In this document: piece after piece, positions 1 through 7,736 of the stretch
Layout of the letters: each line of letters opens with the position of its first letter
Numbering within the stretch: the stretch's first letter is position 1
Assembly: GCA_021151835.1 (NCBI GenBank)
Contig: JAGKWO010000003.1
Location: 62,001 to 126,000 of the forward strand
Origin: Gammaproteobacteria bacterium
GTDB taxonomy: Bacteria; Pseudomonadota; Gammaproteobacteria; Pseudomonadales; Cellvibrionaceae
DNA length: 64,000 nt
Direction: 5' to 3'
Notes under the pieces: model-generated
Told to the model about the DNA's origin: nothing
Databases searched by the model: none
What the model saw: only the letters and a program-made list of their open reading frames with translations
Made by a program: the position numbers and the translations under genes

Positions 1-1
1 C

Positions 2-838
2 CACATCAATAGCACCTACCATTATTTTTTTACCGCGGACAAGCTCCAGTAATTCGATTGGAACACGGGAGTTGTGGCATTCCAGCGAAATCATATCGAT
101 ATTGGATTGTTGCAGCTTGGGAAAAATTTCTTCATATTGCCGCCACTCTGCCCCCAAGGTTTTTTTCCACTCGGTATTGGCTTTAATGCCATAGCCGTAA
201 CAAATATGAACCGCAGTTTCGCACTTGAGCCCTTCAATCGCTTTTTCCAAGGTCGCAATTCCCCAATCATTGACCTCGTCAAAAAACACATTAAAGGCCG
301 GTTCATCAAACTGGATGATATCGACACCGGCAGCTTCCAATTCCCTGGCTTCCTGGTTAAGAATTTTAGCGAATTCCCAAGCCAGTTTTTCACGGCTTTT
401 ATAGTGGCTATCAAAGAGTGTATCGATCATGGTCATGGGTCCTGGCAGGGCCCACTTTATAGGTTGGCTGGTTTGCTGGCGTAAAAATTTTGCGTCCTCA
501 ACAAAAACCGGCTTTTGGCGAGACACAGCACCAACCACTGTCGGCACACTCGCATCATAGCGATCGCGAATCCTGACAGTCTCACGTTTCGCAAAATCAA
601 CGCCGTCAAGGTGTTCAATAAATGTCGTAACAAAGTGCTGGCGTGATTGCTCACCGTCGCCAACAATATCAATCCCCGCTTGTTGTTGTTCCTGCAAGGA
701 CAAACGCAACGCATCTTGTTTACCGGCTATTAATTCCTCACCCTGCAATTTCCAGGGCGACCACAGTGTCTCCGGTTGAGCAAGCCAGGACGGTTTAGGC
801 AAACTGCCTGCGGTTGAGGTGGGTAATAATTTTTTCAT
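2..838 (-). CDS. mesD: Folate-independent methionine synthase MesD (partial)
   Basis: This is a MetE-like (COG0620) methyltransferase barrel that should transfer a methyl group to homocysteine in the cytosol. It runs off the left edge, leaving 279 codons. The start is the ATG at 838. Visible landmarks are the N-terminal TAGSLPKP segment, DGEQSR, the ALPGPMTM segment and the HICYG segment, whose His and Cys are the expected zinc ligands. It begins directly at the catalytic barrel, so it lacks the N-terminal half of full MetE. It lies 56 bp downstream of a DUF1852 (mesX) gene. That neighbour is the known partner of the MesD family, so MesD is preferred over core-MetE or MesA-C. The family call rests on translation; the subfamily rests on context. 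The 3' end cannot be judged. Confidence 0.85.
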   Translation of the reverse strand, partial: MKKLLPTSTAGSLPKPSWLAQPETLWSPWKLQGEELIAGKQDALRLSLQEQQQAGIDIVGDGEQSRQHFVTTFIEHLDGVDFAKRETVRIRDRYDASVPTVVGAVSRQKPVFVEDAKFLRQQTSQPIKWALPGPMTMIDTLFDSHYKSREKLAWEFAKILNQEARELEAAGVDIIQFDEPAFNVFFDEVNDWGIATLEKAIEGLKCETAVHICYGYGIKANTEWKKTLGAEWRQYEEIFPKLQQSNIDMISLECHNSRVPIELLELVRGKKIMVGAIDV

Positions 839-894
839 AATAAATGATCTTGTCTGAATAAATGGTCTTACATAAACAATCTTATGCAGGTTAA

Positions 895-1878
895 TTAAAG
901 CGCGTAGCTAGCAGACCACTGCTCAAGCCTGGCCTGATATGGTTTGATGAAATTCTCCTCGGCAAATTTTCCCTGCTCAATCGCCAGACGGCTACGCTCC
1001 TCACGATCATAAACAATTTGCGTCAATGAATAATCCTGGTGCTTTAGATTGGGTTGATAGCATTTTCCCGCTACTGCATTAGCGTTGTAGATCTCGGGGC
1101 GGTAAATCTTTTGGAAAGTTTCCATGGTGCTGATTGTGCTGATAAGCTCAAGATTTGTGTAATCACTCAACAAATCCCCAAAGAAATAAAACGCCAAAGG
1201 TGCTGCACTATTTGGCGGCATAAAATAGCGCACCTGCAAACCCATTTTTTTGAAATATTGTTCCGTCAACGATGATTCATTGGCCAGGTATTCAATACCT
1301 AATACCGGATGCTGATTTTCAATTTGATGATAGGTTTTGTTATCCGAAACACTCAGACAGACAACCGGTGGCTTATTAAAATGTTGTTTGTAAGTATTCG
1401 AATTCACAAAACATTTAAAGAGCTTGCCATGCAAATCACCAAAATTATCAGGGATGCTAAATGTGGATTTATTTTTATTGTGCTCTAGCAGTAATACGCT
1501 GAAATCATAATCGCGCACATAAGAGGAAAAGTTATTTCCCACAATGCCTTCAATGCGTTTGTTAGTGTGGTGATCAACAATATTGGTTTTTAATATTTCA
1601 ATCGTTGGAAAAGCATCACCATTGCCGTCCCTATCAATATCCATTTCAACGGAAATGATTTCAAGTTCAAGGGAATAACGATCGCCATTGGGATTATCCC
1701 AACGCGCCAAGGCATTGAAACGGTTGTTAATCATCTGCAATGCGTTGCGCAAATTCTCCTGGCGACGCTTGCCCCTGGCCAAATTGGCAAAATTGGTAGT
1801 GATACGCGTATTGTCTGAGGGATGATAATTTTCATCGAAACGAATGCTTTTAATGGCAAAGGTAAAGTCGTTTTTCAT
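895..1878 (-). CDS. mesX: MesX (DUF1852), putative oxygenase partner of MesD
   Basis: A 327-residue soluble protein of the DUF1852 family, known as MesX. In published genetic work it is required, with oxygen, for MesD to make methionine; its chemistry is unresolved. The chosen start is the ATG at 1878 (MKNDFTFAIKSIRFDENYHP), which matches the usual family N-terminus. An in-frame ATG at 1947 would add 23 unlikely residues. No signal peptide or membrane segment is visible. It is followed after 56 bp by mesD on the same strand, so the two are probably co-transcribed. About 190 bp upstream sits a MetR-type palindrome (2066-2078), which fits regulation by methionine need. Family assignment is confident; the exact reaction is unknown. 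Confidence 0.85.
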   Translation of the reverse strand: MKNDFTFAIKSIRFDENYHPSDNTRITTNFANLARGKRRQENLRNALQMINNRFNALARWDNPNGDRYSLELEIISVEMDIDRDGNGDAFPTIEILKTNIVDHHTNKRIEGIVGNNFSSYVRDYDFSVLLLEHNKNKSTFSIPDNFGDLHGKLFKCFVNSNTYKQHFNKPPVVCLSVSDNKTYHQIENQHPVLGIEYLANESSLTEQYFKKMGLQVRYFMPPNSAAPLAFYFFGDLLSDYTNLELISTISTMETFQKIYRPEIYNANAVAGKCYQPNLKHQDYSLTQIVYDREERSRLAIEQGKFAEENFIKPYQARLEQWSASYAL

Positions 1879-2513
1879 GGTGATCTTGCAACCTGATTTA
1901 AAAACCTGAATGTATGTCGTGCTCTTTCCGGGTTCTTGCCAGACCATCCACTTCTGCCCCGGCTTTCCCGGTCAGTAGTCTTCACAGTCTTGGCTTAATT
2001 GAGCTCAGGTGTGCTTTATAACTGAATCAGCTCATGAAAAAAAATGACATTATTTCAGGGATCCATGAATTTTATTCATTAAAATGGGGGGTCTGATGTT
2101 TTTACTGCAGCTAATTCGCTACAACGGGGAAGGCTAGAACGCATGGATGGATGAGCTTTACGGGAAGGATGGGCCTGATCCGCCTAGAGGAAATCGATAG
2201 TCTGCCAGACAGGCATACGCATGGGCCCAAATGCCCCTGTCCCCCTGCTTTCTCATTTTATTGCTATTTTACTTTAGCGCTGAGTGTCGGACGATTAGTT
2301 TGCCCATCAGCGCATAGACAATAGTTAATGCGGAGAAAACTACACCCTATTCCAGGTTGCAGCCCGCACTATTTGAAAATCCCCGGTTTGCTTGAATTAA
2401 CCAACGAAGCAAACGACCACAGCATTCAACCAATCACGCAACGAAACTTTTCAAAAAAATATTAATTTATCAACGCTGGTTTATTTTTAAAAAAAATATC
2501 AGAAATAAAAAAA
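1879..2513. other. Intergenic region upstream of mesX
   Basis: About 630 bp without a supportable gene. It holds the MetR-type box at 2066-2078. Near 1955-1975 is a GC-rich stretch whose minus-strand CCGGG/CCCGG segments can pair, which may form a leader structure before mesX. I see no match to a riboswitch class I know. The rest is AT-rich and featureless. Confidence 0.4.
2066..2078. promoter_or_regulatory. Candidate MetR binding site
   Basis: The sequence TGAATTTTATTCA is an exact match to the MetR consensus TGAA-N5-TTCA, extended to ATGAAT/ATTCAT arms. It lies about 190 bp upstream of mesX, which with mesD makes methionine. MetR activates metE from similar boxes in enterics. No MetR gene is in the window, so the regulator is inferred. 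Confidence 0.5.
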
Positions 2514-2535
2514 GGCGAAATCGATAGATTTCGCC
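2514..2535 (-). terminator. Rho-independent terminator of cold-shock gene
   Basis: A perfect 9-bp stem (ggcgaaatc / gatttcgcc) with a 4-base loop is flanked by A-runs on the left and T-runs on the right, so it can work on both strands. It lies 44 bp after the cold-shock stop codon on the minus strand. Confidence 0.9.
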
Positions 2536-2578
2536 TTTTTTTATTTGGTTGGCCATTGAAACGCCAACAACTAATAAA

Positions 2579-2788
2579 TCACATCGCCTGGATGTTTTCA
2601 GCTTGCGGGCCTTTTTGGCCCTGGGTCATGGTGAATCGCACTTGTTGACCTTCAACAAGGCTTTTAAAACCGGTGCCGGTAATAGCACTGTAATGCGCGA
2701 AAACATCGGTGCCGGATTCTTCTTGAATAAACCCGAAACCTTTAGCGTCGTTGAACCATTTTACAGTGCCAGTAGTAATTTTAGACAT
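2579..2788 (-). CDS. Cold-shock domain protein (CspA family)
   Basis: A 69-residue single cold-shock domain that binds single-stranded RNA and DNA and acts as an RNA chaperone. The protein begins [14 protein letters not shown] and carries RNP1 as KGFGFI and RNP2 as DVFAHY, where VFVHF is more usual. Length is standard for the family. An AGGTAAC ribosome site precedes the ATG, and a strong terminator follows at 2514-2535, so it is a single-gene unit. About 170 bp upstream to 2960 may be the long 5' leader that cold-shock mRNAs often have. Whether it is cold-induced or constitutive cannot be told from sequence. Confidence 0.95.
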   Translation of the reverse strand: MSKITTGTVKWFNDAKGFGFIQEESGTDVFAHYSAITGTGFKSLVEGQQVRFTMTQGQKGPQAENIQAM

Positions 2789-3122
2789 AGTGTTACCTAT
2801 AAATACAAAAGTATATTTACCCTGAAGGGTGCTCGGCTGGAAATGCGGGAATTACTTATGTAGACAGGACGAAATACTATATCTGGAACTTCGAAGTGTG
2901 AGGCATAAATACTAAACGTATTTTCAAGCTGGGCTCAGTCTACTCTGGTTTAGCGCAATGTCAATCGAAGAATTCGGAGAACAATCAGTGAAAACACACA
3001 AGCACAACAAATGGCGCGTTGAGTCACACCAGACAGTTAACAATATTTTTTTACGACTTAACTAACAGGTGTTTTTTGCAACCGGGTATTTTTGCAACAG
3101 GGATAATTTATTTTCCCGAAAA

Positions 3123-3284
3123 TTATCGGAAGTTATATTTAGCTCTTTTAATGTTATACACACGCAGTAGAAGCAGGCAAACGCCTGTCAATATCGTAAA
3201 TTGAAATAATGCGTAACCTCCGAAAATGGACGGTACAGCAATAAAACACCAGATTAACAACGCAAAACACAATACCTTGTACAT
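3123..3284 (-). CDS. Small membrane protein, 53 residues
   Basis: A short minus-strand frame beginning MYKVLCFALL with ATG at 3284 and TAA at 3123. It encodes two hydrophobic stretches, about residues 4-20 and 24-40, separated by FGGYA, and ends in a basic tail (RVYNIKRAKYNFR). That layout is a typical two-helix small inner-membrane protein with a positive C-terminus. A GGTGAG sequence lies just before the start, rather close for an ideal ribosome site. It lies alone between the cold-shock gene and the Crp-like gene. I recognise no family; support comes from the coherent hydrophobic pattern and basic end. Confidence 0.5.
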   Translation of the reverse strand: MYKVLCFALLIWCFIAVPSIFGGYALFQFTILTGVCLLLLRVYNIKRAKYNFR

Positions 3285-3408
3285 TTCTCACCATCACTTG
3301 AATAAATAATCAAACCAAGGTTGAATTCGCCGCCCTATGTTCGGTAGCGCACATAGCCACATAAATTCACCACGTACACTTCGTAGCGCAATTTATACCG
3401 GAGATAAC

Positions 3409-4122
3409 ATGCCTTCTGATTTACATTTTAATGCCCTTATCGCAGCCTTGCCGACTGATTCGCAACGGCGGTTATTGCCCGACCTTGAATTGGTTTCCCT
3501 GACATCAGGCAAGGTTTTATATGAGGCGGGCGAAACATTGCGCTCGGTCTATTTTCCAATTGCTTGTATTATTTCCTCGATCTATGTCATGGAATCGGGA
3601 GCAACCACAGGGATTTTAGTCATCGGCAATGAGGGCATGGTCGGCACGGCGATTTTCATGGGCGGAGAAAGCACACCCAGCCGTGCCATTGTGCAAACAG
3701 GTGGACTCGCGTATCGCTTATCTGTACAAAAATTCAAAACAGAATTCAATCGCCACACGGATTTACTATTACTTTTATTGCGCTACACGCAATCGTTAAT
3801 AACCCAGATAGCGCAGACAGCAGCGTGCAATCGACATCATTCCATTGACCAACAACTGTGCCGCTGGTTGTTATTATCCCTTGATCGCTTACCGGATCAG
3901 CACATCGCCATGACTCAGGAATTAATATCCAGTGTGCTGGGCGTGCGCCGCGAAGGGATCACCGAAGCCGCTGGAAAATTGCAAAGATCGGGCGTAATAG
4001 AGTATGCGCGCGGCCGTATTACCGTATTGGATCGCGTACACCTGGAACAATTGAGTTGTGAGTGTTATGCGGTCGTCAGAAAAGAAATCAACCGGTTAAT
4101 GCATCCGTTAAAAAACCAATGA
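3409..4122 (+). CDS. Crp/Fnr-family transcriptional regulator
   Basis: A 237-residue regulator with an N-terminal cyclic-nucleotide-type beta roll (about residues 20-130) and a C-terminal winged helix. The roll has the pattern GKVLYEAGE...VYFPIACIIS and an EGMVG turn. The helix-turn-helix is MTQELISSVLGVRREGITEA. No Cys cluster is seen, so an Fnr iron-sulfur centre is unlikely. The ligand is unknown. The ATG at 3409 is chosen because GGAGA lies 5 bases upstream and the protein then starts at the usual MPSDLHFNALIAALP; a longer frame from 3337 has no ribosome site. It is next to ferritin-like and stress-type genes, suggesting a stress regulator. Confidence 0.85.
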   Translation: MPSDLHFNALIAALPTDSQRRLLPDLELVSLTSGKVLYEAGETLRSVYFPIACIISSIYVMESGATTGILVIGNEGMVGTAIFMGGESTPSRAIVQTGGLAYRLSVQKFKTEFNRHTDLLLLLLRYTQSLITQIAQTAACNRHHSIDQQLCRWLLLSLDRLPDQHIAMTQELISSVLGVRREGITEAAGKLQRSGVIEYARGRITVLDRVHLEQLSCECYAVVRKEINRLMHPLKNQ

Positions 4123-4272
4123 TAACCACACTCCCGGTATAAAGTTGCCTCCTGGCTCGCAGCAAACCAACATCCTTGCTTCACCACGACAGCTCTTTAT
4201 TCACAGTATTTTGCACTCCTTGCCGACGCCATGAATACTTGCCTCTTCCAGTGAAAAACGCCAACGTTAAAT

Positions 4273-4869
4273 TCAAATAACAGGCTGGATATCAGCACGA
4301 AAAATATTGTCAGGTGCGCGAATTACGCAGGACTTTCTTGCAACTTCGCCTAACCAACAGACCAATTCGTCAACTCGGCGCTCATCGGATTTCATAATAA
4401 TGTCCAATATTCCGCTGGTAGCCAAATCGTTATCGGATAAATAATGTAGCAAATCCCGATAAGAGCCAAGCGCGCGTCGTTCTGCCTGCAAATTTTCTTC
4501 GATGAGCTTGGCCAGAGCGTAATCAAGAGAACTGCCTGGATAGCTGCGTACAACAATATTTTCCACCGAAAAGGCAGGGACACCGCCCAGTTGAACAATA
4601 CGGAGCGCAAGCGCATGGATATGCAATAGTTTTTCATTGGAATGAATTAAAAATATACTCGCAATTTTTTGCGGATGCGCCAAGGTTAAATAATAATGTG
4701 ACCTGAAACGTATTACACGTTGAGATTCTTCCATTAAAATTCGATTAAGCCAGTCAATTAAATGGCCGGGCGGCCGCCGCTCATGATGAATATCAGGCTG
4801 CGCTGTAGTTGTAATAAAAGTTTTTTTAGATGGAACGTATTGCCCACCATTAATAGCATATAACGTCAT
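4273..4869 (-). CDS. Ferritin-like protein with degenerate di-iron site
   Basis: A 198-residue soluble protein with a four-helix ferritin/bacterioferritin pattern: IDWLNRILMEESQRVIRFRS, then NEKLLHIHALALRIVQLGGVP, then EENLQAERRALGSYRDLL, then DERRVDELVCWLGEV. The LGGVP turn and spacing match bacterioferritin. However, the second-helix ExxH motif is shifted (E-K-L-L-H) and the fourth-helix ExxH reads DERR, so the ferroxidase centre is probably lost or altered. The start at 4869 has a clear GGAGGT upstream; a longer frame to 5001 lacks one. It is divergent from the EndoU-like gene. It may be a stress-type ferritin-like protein rather than an iron store. Confidence 0.65.
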   Translation of the reverse strand: MTLYAINGGQYVPSKKTFITTTAQPDIHHERRPPGHLIDWLNRILMEESQRVIRFRSHYYLTLAHPQKIASIFLIHSNEKLLHIHALALRIVQLGGVPAFSVENIVVRSYPGSSLDYALAKLIEENLQAERRALGSYRDLLHYLSDNDLATSGILDIIMKSDERRVDELVCWLGEVARKSCVIRAPDNIFRADIQPVI

Positions 4870-5054
4870 ACCTACCTCCACAAAAACAATAGCTTGACGA
4901 AACCACTGGCATTTGTCTGTTCGCAGCCACACATTAGCTGATATTGCCCGAAGCAATGGTTTTAAAAGCCGGGCAGCAGCGTGGACTGGCGGTAGAATCA
5001 TCCGGGTTTTTCATGCATCATAAACGCCTGAAAATCAGCTATGGAACGAAAAAA

Positions 5055-6137
5055 ATGGGTATTCGCTGGATTAAAGCAATCATGGCAACATCGGGCCTAT
5101 TGGCAGCGATAACAATTCATGCGCAAGCGCTATTCACCATTCCGCAAGATTTCAAAATCAATAAATCCTGCACGGCTTATGATTCGATAAAAAAGGAAAA
5201 CAATCCGGTCTCCTTGCAGGTGGGGAAATCCTATCTTTCTTTTGGTGAAAATAAGGCTGAAGGTGCGAGCCATGCATACATTGAAATTGAAGGGAAAAAG
5301 AAATGGGTAAAACTGGAATGTGGGTCCTACCTGAACAGCAAGCCCGACTTTAAAAGTCCGCACCAAACTACCACCAGCGCTAACCCTGCGGGAAAAAAAA
5401 GCAGCGCATGCTTGAAATTTTTCGACAACGACACCAATCCGATAAAAACCGGCAACGGATTTAAAGATATTACCCCCCCGGCACCACCGCTTGACAAGTT
5501 CGACCGGGATGTCTTGCATTTTTGCGGCGCACCCGGCAAGGCAACCAGCGCGGAAGGGTTCAAATCCCTTATGAAAGCCAATCCCGACGTGTTGAAAAAT
5601 CTTTTTGCGTTTACCGGCGGCAAGGTTTTTCAGCAAAAAAGTAAAAATACCAACATCAATACTTATCTGGATGACCTTGCTGATGCCTGGTACTCGCTGC
5701 ATGCTTTCGATCATATTTTTTGCGGTGAAAAGAGTGGGCGCAGTATTGGTGGTTTGCATTTCCATGGCCGCTACCAACAACTGGAGAGCAACAATCAACT
5801 ATGCAGGATGAATAATTTCAAGAGCAATGAAGTTATCGAAGGCAGTATCTATTCGATGGGCGTGGAAATGACGTTGGCTGATGGCGACATTATAAGGCAT
5901 TCAATCAAGGGGTACGGCCTTACACTCAGCGCCAGCGATATTTTATTGAGCGCTACCAAAGCGTTTTCGGAAAACCATACCAGTAGTAATAAAAGCGAAC
6001 ACTGCATTCTCACATTAAAAGACGCGAATGTTAGTTACGCTATGGTATTTGTGCGGCGCAATAATGGAATAAGAACCTATTACCCTGATGCTACACCGGA
6101 TAACAATAAGTTATGCAGCAAACCCGTTTCGCTATAA
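5055..6137 (+). CDS. Secreted EndoU-like ribonuclease
   Basis: A 360-residue protein with an N-terminal signal peptide (MGIRWIKAIMATSGLL then AQA). The second half carries a pattern like the EndoU/XendoU nuclease fold: FDHIFCGE, then GGLHFHGRYQ 15 residues later, then SIKGYG with TLSASDILLSATKAF, and a late YYPD strand. EndoU enzymes use two His and one Lys to cut RNA at uridines; here the candidate His are in FDH and GLH or FH, and the Lys in SIKG. About eight Cys fit an exported, disulfide-bonded enzyme. The start at 5055 is the ATG just before the signal peptide; ATGs at 5013 and 4944 are possible. No immunity partner is evident, except possibly the divergent ferritin-like gene, which I doubt. 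Confidence 0.6.
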   Translation: MGIRWIKAIMATSGLLAAITIHAQALFTIPQDFKINKSCTAYDSIKKENNPVSLQVGKSYLSFGENKAEGASHAYIEIEGKKKWVKLECGSYLNSKPDFKSPHQTTTSANPAGKKSSACLKFFDNDTNPIKTGNGFKDITPPAPPLDKFDRDVLHFCGAPGKATSAEGFKSLMKANPDVLKNLFAFTGGKVFQQKSKNTNINTYLDDLADAWYSLHAFDHIFCGEKSGRSIGGLHFHGRYQQLESNNQLCRMNNFKSNEVIEGSIYSMGVEMTLADGDIIRHSIKGYGLTLSASDILLSATKAFSENHTSSNKSEHCILTLKDANVSYAMVFVRRNNGIRTYYPDATPDNNKLCSKPVSL

Positions 6138-6224
6138 TGCGGCACTTACCAGTAAATTGCAGTTGGCTGTCTAGCATACGTACAGCGATGAGTAAAAATT
6201 GTTGATTCGCAATTAAACAAAAAA

Positions 6225-6254
6225 AGCAGTTGTGAATAAAAATCCACAACTGCT
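6225..6254 (-). terminator. Bidirectional terminator
   Basis: A 10-bp stem (agcagttgtg / cacaactgct) is preceded by an A-run and followed by a T-run. It lies between the stops of the convergent EndoU-like and PRC-barrel genes and can serve both. Confidence 0.9.
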
Positions 6255-6262
6255 TTTTTTAA

Positions 6263-6694
6263 TTAATTATTAATATTCAAATCACGATATTGGCTTCCGT
6301 AGTAATTGTGGATACTACGCGCCCAGGTTTCATCAGCCATATCCGGCCAATCATCTTTATCAAAACCTGGCGCATTCTCCAAACGGCTTTTGTCGATATC
6401 GAGAATAAAACGTTTATTCACGGTATCCAATTGCAATGCTTGCCAGGGCACTGCAAATAATTTTTCACCGAATCCCAGAAATGAGCCAAAAGACAATACC
6501 GCATAAGCCACTTTGCCAGAGGCAACGTCGAGCATAATTTCTTTGATATCACCCAGGTCTTGATCAGCACGATTATAAACGTCGTTACCGATTAGTGTAT
6601 CGGCACCCATCAAGCGTGGGCCTGGGCCATTGCCATCATGATGAACAACATTGGTTTTATATATGCCGTAAGTATCGCGAGTTTCGTAGTTCAT
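6263..6694 (-). CDS. PRC-barrel domain protein
   Basis: A 143-residue cytosolic protein with a PRC-barrel domain at about residues 28-105. The marker segments are ADTLIGNDVYNRADQDLGDI, IMLDVASGKVAYAVLSFGSF and LFAVPWQALQLD. The last 35 residues (PGFDKDDWPDMADETWARSI) are typical of stress-associated PRC-barrel proteins. Function is unknown; related proteins are common in stress gene clusters. An AAGGTGG site precedes the ATG. A strong terminator follows. Its neighbours are the EndoU-like gene and a small membrane protein. Confidence 0.85.
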   Translation of the reverse strand: MNYETRDTYGIYKTNVVHHDGNGPGPRLMGADTLIGNDVYNRADQDLGDIKEIMLDVASGKVAYAVLSFGSFLGFGEKLFAVPWQALQLDTVNKRFILDIDKSRLENAPGFDKDDWPDMADETWARSIHNYYGSQYRDLNINN

Positions 6695-7030
6695 AAACCA
6701 CCTTCCTATTCATTGTCTACTCATTATCTTTAATTTAACGATACAAACACTGCATTAAAAACGCCAGTGTTTTATCGCGGTTACCTAATTCCTGACAGGG
6801 TAAAAATACGATAGTTCATTCAAACCCGGAAAAATCAACCAGAAAAATTTTAGATGGCGGTGCGCAATGAACATAAAATTACAGCGGCGATAGTTACAAC
6901 GCACCTTTCACTGGAAATTGGTAGCCGGGGTCAGTTTAGAAATGCGTGAAGGAATTTTACATAAGCAAAATGACGGATTGAAGCGCATCAGAGCAAATAA
7001 TTTTTCTGCTCCTGGTTAACAACTCTATAA
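6695..7030. other. Intergenic region, no feature seen
   Basis: About 335 bp between the PRC-barrel gene start and the end of the membrane protein gene. It should hold the PRC-barrel promoter. I found no coding frame, strong hairpin or repeat. Confidence 0.5.
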
Positions 7031-7672
7031 CTACCCTCCCGTTTCGCTATTCGGGGCATCAACCGGCTTTGATTCTGGCGAGCCTTTTTGGCGTAAATAG
7101 ATAGATAAAAAAACAATGGATGCCACAGACAAGAACTCGCTTTGCCAATTCTGGAATGACTCAAACCAAAAGCGGTCTTCAGCAAAAACCGTTATTAAAT
7201 TCAGCGATGCGCCCTCTTCATTAAGCTGCTGCATGGTTCCGAAAGCATGCAGAAAAAAAGAAATTAAAAACAACAGAATAAATGCCAGGCTCAATGAATT
7301 TTTATAAATAACCAATACCAGTCCACCGCGCCGAACAGGCCAGGGCGCGCCGGGATGAGCCACAGGCTCACGATCAACCGCCTCTTTACCTTCCAGCTTT
7401 TTGGACTCCGATGAACCTTGTTGGTAGAGGAAGATTGTCATCATCACATACAAGGCCATTTGTAAAAATTCACTTTCCCAATTTTCAAACGTAGCCTGGA
7501 TAAAATGGCCGGATTGCAAATAGGCCCAATAAGAATGCACCGCCAGTCCATTCTCTAAACGCTCCGCACTATCGACTCGCCATCCATAATAACTTTGAAA
7601 GAAAAGAGTAATTATAGTTAACGAAAAAAAGGTCAGCAGGAGTCCGTTCCGTTTTAAAAATGAATGAGTCAT
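7031..7672 (-). CDS. Membrane protein with duplicated helix-pair unit (DUF6766-like)
   Basis: A 213-residue inner-membrane protein with about four transmembrane helices, near residues 10-27, 66-84, 124-144 and 182-198. It is an internal duplication: the first half has NWESEFLQMALYVMMTIFLY followed by QQGSSESK, and the second half has NWQSEFLSVASIVFLSIYLR followed by QKGSPESK. This arrangement resembles DUF6766 proteins, whose function is unknown. A GGTGGCG sequence lies before the ATG. It is separated by 64 bp from the end of the sugar dehydrogenase gene upstream on the same strand and may be co-transcribed with it. Confidence 0.7.
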   Translation of the reverse strand: MTHSFLKRNGLLLTFFSLTIITLFFQSYYGWRVDSAERLENGLAVHSYWAYLQSGHFIQATFENWESEFLQMALYVMMTIFLYQQGSSESKKLEGKEAVDREPVAHPGAPWPVRRGGLVLVIYKNSLSLAFILLFLISFFLHAFGTMQQLNEEGASLNLITVFAEDRFWFESFQNWQSEFLSVASIVFLSIYLRQKGSPESKPVDAPNSETGG

Positions 7673-7736
7673 TGCTCGCCACCTAAAAAACGCAGGTTAA
7701 ATTCAATTTTTCATCTGCATCGCTTTTGCCGCCATC

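Noticed and set aside
1940..1980. Riboswitch upstream of mesX
   Set aside because: GC-rich pairing is possible but I see no conserved SAM, SAH or cobalamin core.
5130..5798. A 222-codon frame opposite the EndoU-like gene
   Set aside because: No ribosome site, no coherent domain; the plus-strand gene has a signal peptide and matching motif.
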